NCBI GenBank assembly: GCA_030674915.1
Contig: JASXSV010000006.1
Span: 124,001 to 188,000, forward strand
Direction: 5' to 3'
Length of the DNA stretch: 64,000 bases
From: Candidatus Endonucleibacter bathymodioli
GTDB lineage: Bacteria; Pseudomonadota; Gammaproteobacteria; Pseudomonadales; Endozoicomonadaceae
A model generated the notes under the pieces. That model was not told where the DNA came from. It did not search any database and was given only the letters and a program-made list of their open reading frames with translations. Within the stretch, counting starts at the first letter, position 1; the number at the start of each line of letters is the position of its first letter. The position numbers were made by a program, and so were the translations under genes. Positions 9,195-18,598 of the stretch are shown here, one piece after another.

Positions 9195-9755
9195 ATGAAT
9201 GTACAAGAAGCTTTACTTAATAGAGTATCCAGCTCAATACTGAGCGAACCAGGCCCAAGTATAGAACAGATGAATTTCATTTTTCAGGCAGCTTTGCGCG
9301 CGCCAGACCATGCTCGCCTTACTCCTTGGCGTTTTATGACCATTACAGGTGATGCTCGGCAACGATTGGGTGATTTATTGGCTCAGATTGCTTTATCTGA
9401 TCAACCTAACCTTTCTGAACATGCGTGCCGTCGTTTTGCTAACTTACCTTTACGAGCTCCTTGCCTGATTGCCCTAATTTGCAAAAAGCTACAACATGCT
9501 AAAGTGCCTGAAATTGAACAGCGCTTGTCGTTAGGAGCAGCGGCTCAGAATATATTGCACGCAGCCTATTCTCAAGGATTAGGTGCTATTTGGCGAACGG
9601 GAGCTATTAGTTATCATCCGCTACTTGCAAAAGGCTTAGGATTAAAGAGTAACGAAGAACTGCTAGGCTTTATTTATCTTGGAACGGCCGTGGGAGAAAA
9701 AAAAGAGCGCCCTGAGCTGAACTTGAAAGATTTTGTGCAAGCCTGGCTGGGATAA
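9195..9755 (+). CDS. ydjA: Nitroreductase family protein, YdjA-like
   Basis: FMN-dependent nitroreductase-fold protein; 186 aa (E. coli YdjA 183). Conserved blocks are RAPDHARLTPWRF near residue 38, the RAPCLIALI segment, LGAAAQNILHAAYSQGLGAIWRTGA and FIYLGTA, in family order. Physiological substrate is unknown in the family. The gene converges on ycgN with 29 bp between the stops. Confidence 0.92.
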   Translation: MNVQEALLNRVSSSILSEPGPSIEQMNFIFQAALRAPDHARLTPWRFMTITGDARQRLGDLLAQIALSDQPNLSEHACRRFANLPLRAPCLIALICKKLQHAKVPEIEQRLSLGAAAQNILHAAYSQGLGAIWRTGAISYHPLLAKGLGLKSNEELLGFIYLGTAVGEKKERPELNLKDFVQAWLG

Positions 9756-9784
9756 TGGCTAACGATAATTAAAGCTATTAATGG

Positions 9785-10231
9785 TTAGTTCACAGATAGC
9801 GTCGGAATAATATAGTCGGGCCACTGAGACTCAGGGACATCAAGTTCTGATCTGACAAATTTTTTGACCGACATTCCGGCTTTATGAGTTGAAGTAGCAC
9901 AACCTGATACTAAAGGATGCCAGTCTGGTAGAGGCTTATCTTCAGCCCTTAACCGATAAGCACAGGTCTCTGGCAACCAATGAAAATACTCCAGATTATT
10001 TATGGTTAATTTAATGCAGTCAGGCACCTTCACTGTGCGATGAAGGTAGTCTTTGCATCGGCAGCTTGGAATATGGAGCAGCTGACAGGCGAGCCGAGTA
10101 TAGTAAATATCACCGGTATATTCATCTTCCAATTTTTGTAAACAGCATTTCCCACAGCCATCACAAAGGCTTTCCCATTCGTTTTCTGATAACTCGTGGA
10201 GAGGTTTACTTTGCCAAAATTTGTTCGTCAT
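9785..10231 (-). CDS. ycgN: YcgN family cysteine-cluster protein (UPF0260)
   Basis: 148 aa, about the usual length. Contains the CxxCxxCC cluster (CDGCGKCC, about residues 24-31) and further conserved cysteines in CQLLHIPSCRCKDY and VPDCIKL, suggesting a bound metal or iron-sulfur cluster. Family function is not established. It lies downstream of rnd on the same strand with 63 bp between, a neighbourhood also seen in pseudomonads, so the two may be cotranscribed. Confidence 0.92.
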   Translation of the reverse strand: MTNKFWQSKPLHELSENEWESLCDGCGKCCLQKLEDEYTGDIYYTRLACQLLHIPSCRCKDYLHRTVKVPDCIKLTINNLEYFHWLPETCAYRLRAEDKPLPDWHPLVSGCATSTHKAGMSVKKFVRSELDVPESQWPDYIIPTLSVN

Positions 10232-10294
10232 AACAACCTAATAGAATACTTGTCGTATCTGAATAGACAAAGGTGCCATCTATGCTCTCTCATA

Positions 10295-11440
10295 TCAATT
10301 ACTTGACTTTATAAGCATGAGATTATTGAGATGTTGTATCAATGGTTTGCCAATGACCTCGCGCCTCCACCCCTTTAAACTGTCTGGTAATTCAAACTGC
10401 CCCATATTTATCCAGTTGTGCAGTATGGGGGTGATTGCTTTTGATGGCAAGAGTATTTCTACTGGTACATCTAGCAAAATTGCCTGTTGAGCAATGAATT
10501 CTTTTATGACCTTGCGATACTCCATAGCTCTTTTGGGAAGAGGCCCAGGTAAAGACTTTGGATGCTGCGCTGCTGGCGTGTGTGCTGCAGCCTGAATAAC
10601 GCTTAACAAATTTTCACCATCCTTCTGGACAATACTGGGTTTCATGCCCTGAACTTCGGCAAGGGCTTGCAGGTTGTCAGGTTGATAGCGTGCTATAGAC
10701 CAGAGGCTACTTTTGGGTACCACCCAGTTTCTGGGCAGGTTACGTTTTCTGGACTGCTCTTCTCTAAAAATGAACAGGGCTTTTAATACGGCCAGTTGTT
10801 GGGGTCGTAGTTGCCACGTGCGCTTAATAGCTTTCCAGTCATTATCAGGATCATTCTTGGAAATATTTGATTTCAAAGAGTCGCAGTCTTCTGTCACCCA
10901 ATCTTTGACGGATTTACGTTCTAGCACTTTCTCCAGAATGGAGTGTATTTGCAATAAATGCACAACATCCAAGGTTGCATAACGCTCCTGAGAAGCAGTT
11001 AATGGACGCTGACGCCAGTTAGATCTAGTTTCATCTTTAGGGAGCTCGATGTCGAGAAGCTTTTTAACTAGTTTTTGATAGCTCAAAGAGTATCCAATAC
11101 CAACATAGGCGGCTGCTAATTGCGTATCAAACAATGGTTTCGGGGTGCCTCCAGTAAGATGCTGGAGCACTTCCAAGTCTTCACTGCATGAGTGCAGTAT
11201 TTTGATAATAGCAGGCTTTTGCAATAGCTCAAAAAATGGCTGCCAATGAGTAATGGGTATTGGATCAATAAGAAACACCTGTGTGCCAGTATTCAGCTGA
11301 ATTAAACCGGGCAAGGGGTAATAGGTATCCGTACGAATAAATTCGGTATCAATAGCAACTCGTTCAAGTGTTAGCCATTGTAAGCAATGACTTGCCAAAG
11401 TAGAGTTACTGTTTATCCACAAGGGGTGAGATGAAGGCAT
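10295..11440 (-). CDS. rnd: Ribonuclease D
   Basis: 3'-5' exoribonuclease that trims tRNA and other stable RNA ends. 381 aa (E. coli 375). The DEDDy exonuclease domain fills the N-terminal half: D31 and E33 in VAIDTEF, the second motif in HSCSEDLEVLQ, and YATLDVVHLLQI with the tyrosine and last aspartate. Two helical HRDC domains follow. All catalytic positions are present. The start follows from the conserved N-terminus; a single ATG at 11440 is the only reasonable choice. Confidence 0.95.
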   Translation of the reverse strand: MPSSHPLWINSNSTLASHCLQWLTLERVAIDTEFIRTDTYYPLPGLIQLNTGTQVFLIDPIPITHWQPFFELLQKPAIIKILHSCSEDLEVLQHLTGGTPKPLFDTQLAAAYVGIGYSLSYQKLVKKLLDIELPKDETRSNWRQRPLTASQERYATLDVVHLLQIHSILEKVLERKSVKDWVTEDCDSLKSNISKNDPDNDWKAIKRTWQLRPQQLAVLKALFIFREEQSRKRNLPRNWVVPKSSLWSIARYQPDNLQALAEVQGMKPSIVQKDGENLLSVIQAAAHTPAAQHPKSLPGPLPKRAMEYRKVIKEFIAQQAILLDVPVEILLPSKAITPILHNWINMGQFELPDSLKGWRREVIGKPLIQHLNNLMLIKSSN

Positions 11441-11948
11441 AGCTACCGCTTCTTAATCAAATATTTATTATAAGGAGCTACGAGGCCATTGTCTCTTTGT
11501 GAGTGATTTCATTTCACCCATCCTCCAATATTTTGCCTAAAATCCATGGAACATAAGCTTAAGTTCCGCTTTTTAAGTTAATCGAAATATTGCGGTCGAT
11601 TCACAGGCTAGCAGTCCATTTTCTGTTCGTCTTTCAGTACCTGCATGCCGATGTCCCGAGATGCAGGCACATTGATCCTATCTTTTGACCATTAGCCCCC
11701 ACTCGGACGATGTTCGCCAGAGCAAACAGCATGACCAATTTACGTCATTCTTCGCTAAGACTCGGTAGCACGCTTTGGTAAATCAGAACTGATATTTGAT
11801 AATCAGAAACAGATACTCAACCTTGACTCGTAGACTGGCTTTCATGTATTCGATATTGATCACAACGTTGTTGATCCTTGGATGCGTGATATTTCGTCCC
11901 GCTATTTACAGTTTCAACTACTCTGTTAATAATTCGTATGAGGTCATA
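11441..11948. other. Gene-free region upstream of rnd
   Basis: 508 bp without a convincing gene. On the minus strand around 11690-11760 a short stretch reads like LFALANIVRVGANG, which could be an old transposase remnant, but the match is too short to name a family. A 98-codon open frame at 11796-12092 (+) is the complement of the IS481-type remnant that follows and is not credible. Confidence 0.35.
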
Positions 11949-12200
11949 TTATTGATTCATTCTATGCAGTTTCACAGTATTATAAAAATTCACAAACCGC
12001 GCAATGGTAATTCTGCGATCCTGCCTAAAATCAAAGATATATTTAGCATACCTCATCTTGTTGTACATAGCTTTGTACATAGTTGGCCGTGACACCACGA
12101 ACTCCAGCGCCAGCGCCATGATCGTCCAGTTTCCCGCCCATAGTGCTGCCAAATCTCTTTACGAGCCAGCGGCGTTAAACTGATTTATGTGCATGTTCAT
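11949..12200 (-). pseudogene. IS481-family transposase remnant with internal deletion
   Basis: Read on the minus strand from ATG at 12200, the frame starts MNMHINQF, meets a stop after 13 codons, continues with a helix-turn-helix-like LEFVVSRPTMYK, and then passes directly into ARFVNFYNTVKLH. That last piece is the C-terminal end of IS481 transposases (compare ARFVNCYNTVRPHKG at 37820-37870). The whole catalytic core is missing. A second remnant with the same ends lies at 56395-56525. Confidence 0.6.
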
Positions 12201-12776
12201 GTATACATCCTTTCAACAAGTTGTAAACAACGCCTCCAAATCTAACACCTAAAACCGTCTATTCTAACCAGTCTTATTTAAAAAAAGGATAGACTAGATA
12301 ATTCAATATGTAGGATTAGAATCTAAAAACTCACATAAAGACGGTTTCCCCATTCACTGACCCGTTCCTATTTGCTACAGATGCACCCACGCGTACCCAT
12401 AATTTTAAAGGATTATTATCTCTTAATACCTCACACGTACCGTCATTGTTTGTCTTGGTGTTTATGGCATAGAGTATGCTTTATATAAAATATAAATCAA
12501 GCAATATACTCTACGGATGGAGTGCCACAGGAAGGTGAAAAAATAAAAAACGAAAAGGAATTGCTTGATTTAGTTTTATGGATACATTCTGCAAGGATGC
12601 TGGGATAACAAAAATAAGACAGACTCCCTCCGGACAAGATCATATACATAAAAAATGCACTGATACTTAAACTTACAACATGGATGATGCAGCCAGTAAT
12701 ATCTAGAAGCGACTAGACAGAACTTGAGTAAATGCCCTACCCTGCTCAGTTGACCTGAATGGGGCTTTTTATGTTT
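12201..12776. other. Gene-free region
   Basis: 576 bp, AT-rich, with no recognisable gene, RNA or element. A patch at 12245-12290 resembles a patch at 15745-15790 on the other side of the ankyrin gene, possibly the edges of a duplicated or inserted segment. Confidence 0.3.
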
Positions 12777-12903
12777 ATATCCATTACTATTGAAGGTATA
12801 AGTAAGAGACAAGCTAGTAAAACCCAAGAGCCTACGAATATTAGGTAATTGTAGTAAGAGAGAGCAGTCAACAACCTAACAATTTCATTGGGGATTAGTG
12901 TAG
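12777..12903. repeat. Full-size copy of dispersed repeat
   Basis: About 127 bp downstream of the ankyrin gene. It begins TATATCCATTACTATTGAAGG and ends in CATTGGGGATTAGTGTAG, with the shared core GAGAGCAGTCAACAACCT in the same orientation as the element at 61284-61407. The size class matches the other long copies (44632, 22280, 61284). Confidence 0.6.
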
Positions 12904-12951
12904 AGCAACTATCAATGGTTATTCCTGTTGCTAATAAATAACCACTACACA

Positions 12952-15594
12952 TCAAAATCTAAACATCCTCATCAATAAGTCTATGCATATACTAAAATTT
13001 TGCTGATCCTCTATCAGCTCTACAATATCAGTTAATCCTTTCCTTCTGGCTTGTGCTAAAGGAGTACCCCATTCCCTAGAAATTTTATTCAACTTTATAC
13101 GACAATCGTTAATCAAATACTTTGCACAGTCTTGATGCTCATTTCTTATGGCGACAATCAATGGTGTTTCATTAGAAAAAGAGTTTTCTTTATTCACCTT
13201 AATACTATTTGAGGTCAATAGCGCAGCAATACACTCTAAGTCACCACGTTTAGAAGCACAGAGCAAGGGCGTAAAGCCATAATTACTACTACAATTTACC
13301 TGAATACCATCTACAGCCAATAACATATTAATTATCACTATGTCTGATGATGCTACAGCAAAGTGCAAGGCCGTCCATCCTCCAGCATTCTTAGTATTGA
13401 CCTGAACTACATTTTCAGAGTTAATTATATCAGAACATTCTTTGTTGTTTAACGAGACAGCAGATCTTGTGGGTACGAATATTTTATTGCGTTTCTTTTT
13501 TACGCCAATGCTCTTTATACTAAGTAATATCGAAACACAGTCTACGTGGCCTTTACCGGCGGCCATGATCAGGGGCGTATTACCACCAGCATCTTTATAA
13601 TTAACATCATCTATACTTATTCGCAGCAGGTATTGCATTCCATACGGCAGACCAGTACGCGCAAATAAAGATAGAAGACTTTCCTTTTTATCACCTAAAC
13701 CACCTAAGAAGTTAATTAATTCATCACAATTTCCTGTTAATAGAAGGAGGCATGCTGACTTTGCCTGCATTAAAGTACATGCCTGTTTAAATAACCTCTG
13801 GCAATCCTCATATGTCAGCAATTGTTTTATGCTTACTTTTGAAAAATCCAATATATGCCAGCTGAGCAAACCATTTGTGATCAAAGAAATATCAATCTCA
13901 CGCTGTTTGAGCTCTAATAAAACCGGCTCCAACAACGGAGTATCTATCAACCATCCCAGAAGATCTAGAGAAACAATTTTCCCATGGGAGCAAGTCAAGT
14001 TATTACATATACACTCGAGCAATCTTGTTTTGAAATGGATACCATTTCTCGCCAACTTATCAGTCAATTGATTAGGAAACTCTTTTATTACCATGGGATG
14101 CACTTTAGAGAGCTGATTACTGATATTTGAATTCAGAAAAAATGAGGCAATATCCTCTGGCCTGTTAGTCTGCTCCAGTGCTTGGGTCAGGAGGGCATAG
14201 GTGGCGTCAGGATTGCTAGATAAGTCAATTGAGGTTAAATGAGATAACTCAAGCGTAATGTGGTTGTCTGTGTCAAAAGTACATGCTTGTCCTACATCGA
14301 GTCGCTCTTCAGAATAAAATACCCAAAAGAAAATATTGCCAATTGACCCTATATACAAATTACTCTCGGCTGTGCTAGAAATACCTGCAAATACATTTGC
14401 GCTTGATTCATGGAAATAGTTTGTTACCCAAGCAAATACCTTTTCCCGGTAGCGCCCAATGCTATAGTTTCTCTCATCTGTTCCATCCATTATTTTACTG
14501 AAATTAAGCTCATTTTCCTTTGTAGTTTTTAGCCAATCGTTCACCAATAAAAATATTTTACCATCCATAGTAGCAGCTATATCAGATAACAGTTCCGGCG
14601 AAGAAATAACACCGGTTTCCCATGCCATCACACCCTTCTCCTTAAGAATAGCTCCCAGGTAATCAGACCATTCAGCCGCTAGTTTTCGAAGAATAGTACA
14701 CGAGCTCACAAACAATGGTACCGCAAATAGAAAATCCTTAACCATGCTATCTCTCTGGTACCGCTCTGCGAACCGATCCTTGATATACGGAAGTTTAAGG
14801 TCCCCACAACCCAGATTGTAAAGACCGTTGCACCAATGAACTTCCATGCATGAGGGTATATCTAAGCGCCCGTGACGCTGCTGATCAACCATAAATGAAG
14901 CAATACATTTACGAAATAAAGCCATCCTTACCTTGAAAAGTTGCCCGCTCAATCCTGCCTGTGATGCTTCAATGTCCAGAAAACTGTGGGTGAAACGTGT
15001 ATGAACGGCTGCAGGACATAGGTCTATATCGTTTAGACATAAATGGAGTACCAATGCAATATAGCCTTTCGGGTCAATCTCACCTAAGTTAATCTTTTGT
15101 TCATTTTCAAGTTGCTCTACCATCTGATGGATATGAAGCCGAGTGTACTTATACAGTACCAACAGTTCCTTTATAATATCTTTCGGAGGGTTATCCATCT
15201 TGTTGTAAAAATCATCTATTTTAGAATTGTACACTTTCCCAATAAACCTGCCTGCCAACTCCTTGAGACGTTTGATATCACGCAAGAACTGAGAGCGCAT
15301 ACGTGAAAAAGACTTATGACTCTTTAGTTCATGATAATTATCTACCTTTGGTAATTGAATATAATCAGACTCATATTTAGCACTTCCCTGACCATCATTT
15401 GAGACAGAAGGTGGCTTCCAATCTTGGAAAAGAACGGAATTAACATCTGCTATTGTGTGTGACGGTAAAAATATTATAATCCAGACAAGAAGAATAAATG
15501 TATATTTTAAACAATAAGGTAACAGCATCAGACAGGATGATCTAAACGGCTTACCCATTTTGACAACATAACAATAACCCAACACATTAATCAT
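12952..15594 (-). CDS. Secreted ankyrin-repeat protein, candidate effector
   Basis: 880 aa. A hydrophobic segment at about residues 28-47 (YTFILLVWIIIFLPSHTIA) followed by DVNS looks like a Sec signal peptide with a long N-region; starts at residue 13 or 23 would make it more typical, and no ribosome-binding site decides. Residues ~50-620 form a large region I do not recognise. The last ~250 residues contain about five ankyrin repeats, visible as GNTPLIMAAGKGHVDCVSIL, GWTALHFAVASSDIVIINML, GFTPLLCASKRGDLECIAAL, ETPLIVAIRNEHQDCAKYL and TPLAQARRKGLTDIVELI. Ankyrin repeats bind proteins and are common in effectors of intracellular bacteria. No partner gene is adjacent. Function beyond this is unknown. 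Confidence 0.85.
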   Translation of the reverse strand: MINVLGYCYVVKMGKPFRSSCLMLLPYCLKYTFILLVWIIIFLPSHTIADVNSVLFQDWKPPSVSNDGQGSAKYESDYIQLPKVDNYHELKSHKSFSRMRSQFLRDIKRLKELAGRFIGKVYNSKIDDFYNKMDNPPKDIIKELLVLYKYTRLHIHQMVEQLENEQKINLGEIDPKGYIALVLHLCLNDIDLCPAAVHTRFTHSFLDIEASQAGLSGQLFKVRMALFRKCIASFMVDQQRHGRLDIPSCMEVHWCNGLYNLGCGDLKLPYIKDRFAERYQRDSMVKDFLFAVPLFVSSCTILRKLAAEWSDYLGAILKEKGVMAWETGVISSPELLSDIAATMDGKIFLLVNDWLKTTKENELNFSKIMDGTDERNYSIGRYREKVFAWVTNYFHESSANVFAGISSTAESNLYIGSIGNIFFWVFYSEERLDVGQACTFDTDNHITLELSHLTSIDLSSNPDATYALLTQALEQTNRPEDIASFFLNSNISNQLSKVHPMVIKEFPNQLTDKLARNGIHFKTRLLECICNNLTCSHGKIVSLDLLGWLIDTPLLEPVLLELKQREIDISLITNGLLSWHILDFSKVSIKQLLTYEDCQRLFKQACTLMQAKSACLLLLTGNCDELINFLGGLGDKKESLLSLFARTGLPYGMQYLLRISIDDVNYKDAGGNTPLIMAAGKGHVDCVSILLSIKSIGVKKKRNKIFVPTRSAVSLNNKECSDIINSENVVQVNTKNAGGWTALHFAVASSDIVIINMLLAVDGIQVNCSSNYGFTPLLCASKRGDLECIAALLTSNSIKVNKENSFSNETPLIVAIRNEHQDCAKYLINDCRIKLNKISREWGTPLAQARRKGLTDIVELIEDQQNFSICIDLLMRMFRF

Positions 15595-15788
15595 ATTTTA
15601 CCCAATTAATTACGCAGGATACATGACAAAACATTTGATTAACTTTTAATAAGATTATGTAACACTCTCCTAAGAGGATTAGTCTGGGTAGAGCGCTAAC
15701 TGTTTTTGAGTTTCACTTTTTTAACGATATCCACAATTCTACGAATTATACCTAACACCATCCAGTATGACCAGCTTTATTTAAAAAG
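15595..15788. promoter_or_regulatory. Upstream region of ankyrin gene (promoter expected)
   Basis: AT-rich 194 bp before the start of the minus-strand ankyrin gene. A promoter must lie here, but I cannot assign -35 and -10 boxes with confidence. Confidence 0.25.
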
Positions 15789-16380
15789 ATACCTTTGCAC
15801 GATCTACCTTTATTTTGCCAGATTAGCTCAAAACTAATTTTTTGAAGTAATTTAGCAAAAATTGGCGTTACATGCTCATTTTCTCCAAGTTACTGGTATT
15901 TTACCCATCATTTCCCTTTTTTAGACATATTATTCCTGTCTAAGCGATAAACCTCATTTAATATTATGTGCCACACACATAATTTCTACGCCTGTACAAT
16001 TTCTAGCTAAAACCAGATAACGGGCTTTACCCATGGCGTAATGTTGTTTAAACATACCAGATGCGCGCTTTACTGTGCAGATAACACCTGTGTGTCCTGT
16101 TGAAGGCTTTTTCTGCTTTACTTAATGGCCTATCACGGTAGGCCGTTTTATGATCCAATTATCAATGTCTCGCTCTACTAGCCAGTCACTATGATTACGC
16201 TTTCCATCAGATCCTACTTTGATGCTAGACCTCTTCCAAATCTTGCTTTGCACTCCCATCTTTTCGTGTGTTTGGCCGATATTGTTCCCAGCCGGACCCT
16301 CTTCAATGAATAACTGGACAGTCCTCTAAGCTTGACCAATAAGCGCAGACATCACATTCAGCTCTTTGTGAGCCTCACGA
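15789..16380 (-). pseudogene. IS5-type transposase remnant
   Basis: Begins with ACCTTTGCACGAT at 15791, the terminal sequence of the IS5-type element at 27424-28620. From about 15940 to 16370 it is a strongly mutated version of that element's transposase C-terminus (minus strand): the order 'cgataaacctc...cacataatt...agataacg...ccatggcgtaatg...' parallels 27575-27690. No open frame survives. Confidence 0.7.
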
Positions 16381-16563
16381 ACGATATTATGTACATGTTT
16401 TTAAATTTATTGAACTTTTTACATGTTTTAATATCTATATATATATAACTATCTGGTTGTCATATCTTACTAATATGACATTACGCTTAGACAAGAACGT
16501 TCATATTTATTCTCTGAAAGGATATTTTAATGAAACGGACTCTCATAATAAATAGGTGGACTT

Positions 16564-17697
16564 ATGAATACTATTTTCTCAAAAAAGAATTATTTTCTTC
16601 TATTATTACTTTCTATGATTTCATGTTCATGCCTTTCTAGACCCATGGCTTTGCCTTTACCTTGCTTAAGTCAAAATCATTATCAAATGAAGGATTCAAT
16701 TACAGATAACAGCATAGAAGTACTTTTTAAACAAAAACTTAGCTCTGAAAAACAGGTATGCATGCAAATGCTTTCTTCTAGCAGTGAAGAGCTGACGTGT
16801 GACAAGATGCTATCTGTGGAAGGGGCCTCAGAGTATGCAGATAAAGACAACTTATTGCATGCTCGCTTTGTGAAAGCACTGGGAGACTTCTTACTAAGTC
16901 ATGAAGGTGTGCGGACTGAAATATTGAAGCAGGTTGCTAATGAGCATGATTTAGGTACAGTTATTGAAAATGCAGCATTCCGATTCAAGCATCATGATCA
17001 GAGCAAATTTTTACCTGAGGGAAGTATAGAGCCTGGACACTGCCATTCTGACGGCATTTGTAACGATATGAACATTGAAGATTTTCTCATATCAGGAACT
17101 CCAGAAATGGTTATTATTGAGGGTTATCGGTGTGTATCCAATGTTTTTGCTGCTCCTTACTCTTATTCTAAAAAGAGGAATTTCATATTTGATAAGGATC
17201 ATAATGATGAGTGCAAAAACAAGGCCTGTAAGGCCGTGGAGCTTCATTTAAGATCAGAGAGCCATCATCCTATGTTTTGGAATACTGCAAGGGCGCATTC
17301 AAATGATGGGCAAGGTCATGACATGAAAACCATCCTGCAGGATTCTACTAATATTGTACCAGTTTTTCTTGAAATGATCGTTGATGGTTGGTCTAGAAGT
17401 ATAATTCAATCCATAAGATCAAGACGATTTCCTGATTATTGCCAGTCGACAAATGAAAACCAATGTCTCTATTGTCGTAGCACCGATTATGATATTGATA
17501 GCTTCATCAAGGTAGATAAAAATAGTAAAGGTTTTTTTAGTCACAGTATAAAAGAAGCGTTTGATAAAGAAAGAAAATCCGATGTAGAGCCAGGGCAAGA
17601 GTTCGAACAGGCATTATTCCTATTAAGTGGGGCTATTGCAGAAAAACTTGATGATAGTGGCTTTGAAAAAGTAGTATCTGAACTGTTATCTAAGTAG
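16564..17697 (+). CDS. Secreted protein with DUF5662-like histidine motif pattern
   Basis: 377 aa with an N-terminal signal peptide (FLLLLLSMISCSCLSRPMA, cleavage about residue 24-28; a lipobox is imperfect). The central region carries a motif series: FRFKHHDQSKF (about 141-151), HLRSESHHPMFW (about 226-237) and FLEMIVDGWSRS (about 271-282). This order, H-D-x-S-K-F then HHPxxW then D-W, resembles the DUF5662 family, thought to be HD-like metal-binding proteins; this is a motif resemblance, not a search result. Many cysteines (CHSDGICND, CKNKACKA, CLYC) suggest disulfides after export. AGGTGG precedes the ATG; a short 37-codon frame with its own good ribosome-binding site (16530) overlaps the start in another frame. 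Sits beside the ankyrin and BIR genes, so candidate effector. Confidence 0.7.
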   Translation: MNTIFSKKNYFLLLLLSMISCSCLSRPMALPLPCLSQNHYQMKDSITDNSIEVLFKQKLSSEKQVCMQMLSSSSEELTCDKMLSVEGASEYADKDNLLHARFVKALGDFLLSHEGVRTEILKQVANEHDLGTVIENAAFRFKHHDQSKFLPEGSIEPGHCHSDGICNDMNIEDFLISGTPEMVIIEGYRCVSNVFAAPYSYSKKRNFIFDKDHNDECKNKACKAVELHLRSESHHPMFWNTARAHSNDGQGHDMKTILQDSTNIVPVFLEMIVDGWSRSIIQSIRSRRFPDYCQSTNENQCLYCRSTDYDIDSFIKVDKNSKGFFSHSIKEAFDKERKSDVEPGQEFEQALFLLSGAIAEKLDDSGFEKVVSELLSK

Positions 17698-18598
17698 TAG
17701 TATTCTGATGCTGATTAGAAATTGAATGTTATCAATTTCATTGTTTTACGAAAGACAACCCAGCTACACCCAGCTATCCCCTCGAAACTGGGTATATGCT
17801 GGGCAAAAAGCAAGGATCTCAAACGGTAAGAACCTATGAAAAGCTGGTTATTATGACTAGTGAAAACAGTCAATAATCCCACGCCTTCAATGACAACTCG
17901 TATAATCACAATCTTGCGCACCGAAAATACAAGTTTACGCAGTGGCTGCATCTGTTATCACTAAACAAAAAACAGCTGTTTGCAATGCTCCCTACTGGTC
18001 ACGGGCTCGTTTATTAAGAGCTACACCCTATAAACAGTTGACTCTAAAATCCACTCCAAACGTGTCAGTTATTGTGGGAATTGTGTGCTCGCTCAGAGAT
18101 TACTTGAGCAAATTGAATCTTTAATTACTTTGCCGGACTTTGAAGTAAGCATTAAACAAAATTTCCAGAAAACAAGTACGTCAGAGCTAGTAATTACCAA
18201 TTGATCTTTCACATTTCACCTTTTTTGCTGTATCGTGACTTGGTTTGAAAATCATGACTTCTACTTTGTTTAGTTAGTATATACCTTGTTGTGAGAGTGC
18301 CAATACCATTAAACTCAGGAGATTAAGTTCCCCCCTCACCCGTATGTGGGGTTGCTAATTACTATCATATTCATTGATAACAGGTATAAAAATATGAGTA
18401 AATACTGCGATAGAACACTATTTTATAACAAAAATAGTGTGCATGAAACCTTTGCACGATTATTTTTTGCCAACTAACTTCGTTAAAAACAGACTCAATC
18501 GATAATTTGCAAGTATAAACTCTCTCTTTTCGTTCGTTTTTGCTTCATTCATGAACAAAATTACGACTAGTGCAAAGATCTATATAATAGGTGAGCAT
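17698..18598. other. Gene-free region upstream of BIR gene
   Basis: About 900 bp with no intact gene. Contains an eroded dispersed-repeat copy (17815-17905, CAGTCAATAATCCCACGCCTTCAATG), a conserved 46-bp segment shared with the other side of the BIR gene (18033-18078), and at about 18447-18500 a piece starting ACCTTTGCACGATTATTTTTTGCC that matches the IS5-type end at 15791. The BIR gene promoter should be in the last ~100 bp, where the sequence is AT-rich. Confidence 0.45.
18033..18078 (+). repeat. 46-bp segment duplicated on both sides of the BIR gene
   Basis: Shares 37 of 46 bases with 21967-22012; most differences are transitions. Both copies translate similarly (QLTLKSTPNVSVIVG and QLVLKSIPSVSVVVG), so they look like remnants of one old coding sequence, perhaps an IS110-like transposase. 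They flank the BIR gene in the same orientation. Confidence 0.5.

Noticed and set aside
9755..9785. Bidirectional terminator between ydjA and ycgN
   Set aside because: Only a 5-bp CTAAC/GTTAG stem with an internal loop; too weak to call.
12245..15790. Repeat pair bracketing the ankyrin gene (12245-12290 and 15745-15790)
   Set aside because: Similarity is limited to a short AT-rich patch and could be chance; not strong enough to call an insertion boundary.
16530..16640. 37-codon leader peptide before the 16564 gene
   Set aside because: It has a good ribosome-binding site but no attenuator-like structure or regulatory codon run; probably coincidental.
17942..18124. 60-codon frame upstream of the BIR gene
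   Set aside because: It covers the 46-bp duplicated segment and most likely is a transposase relic, not a gene.
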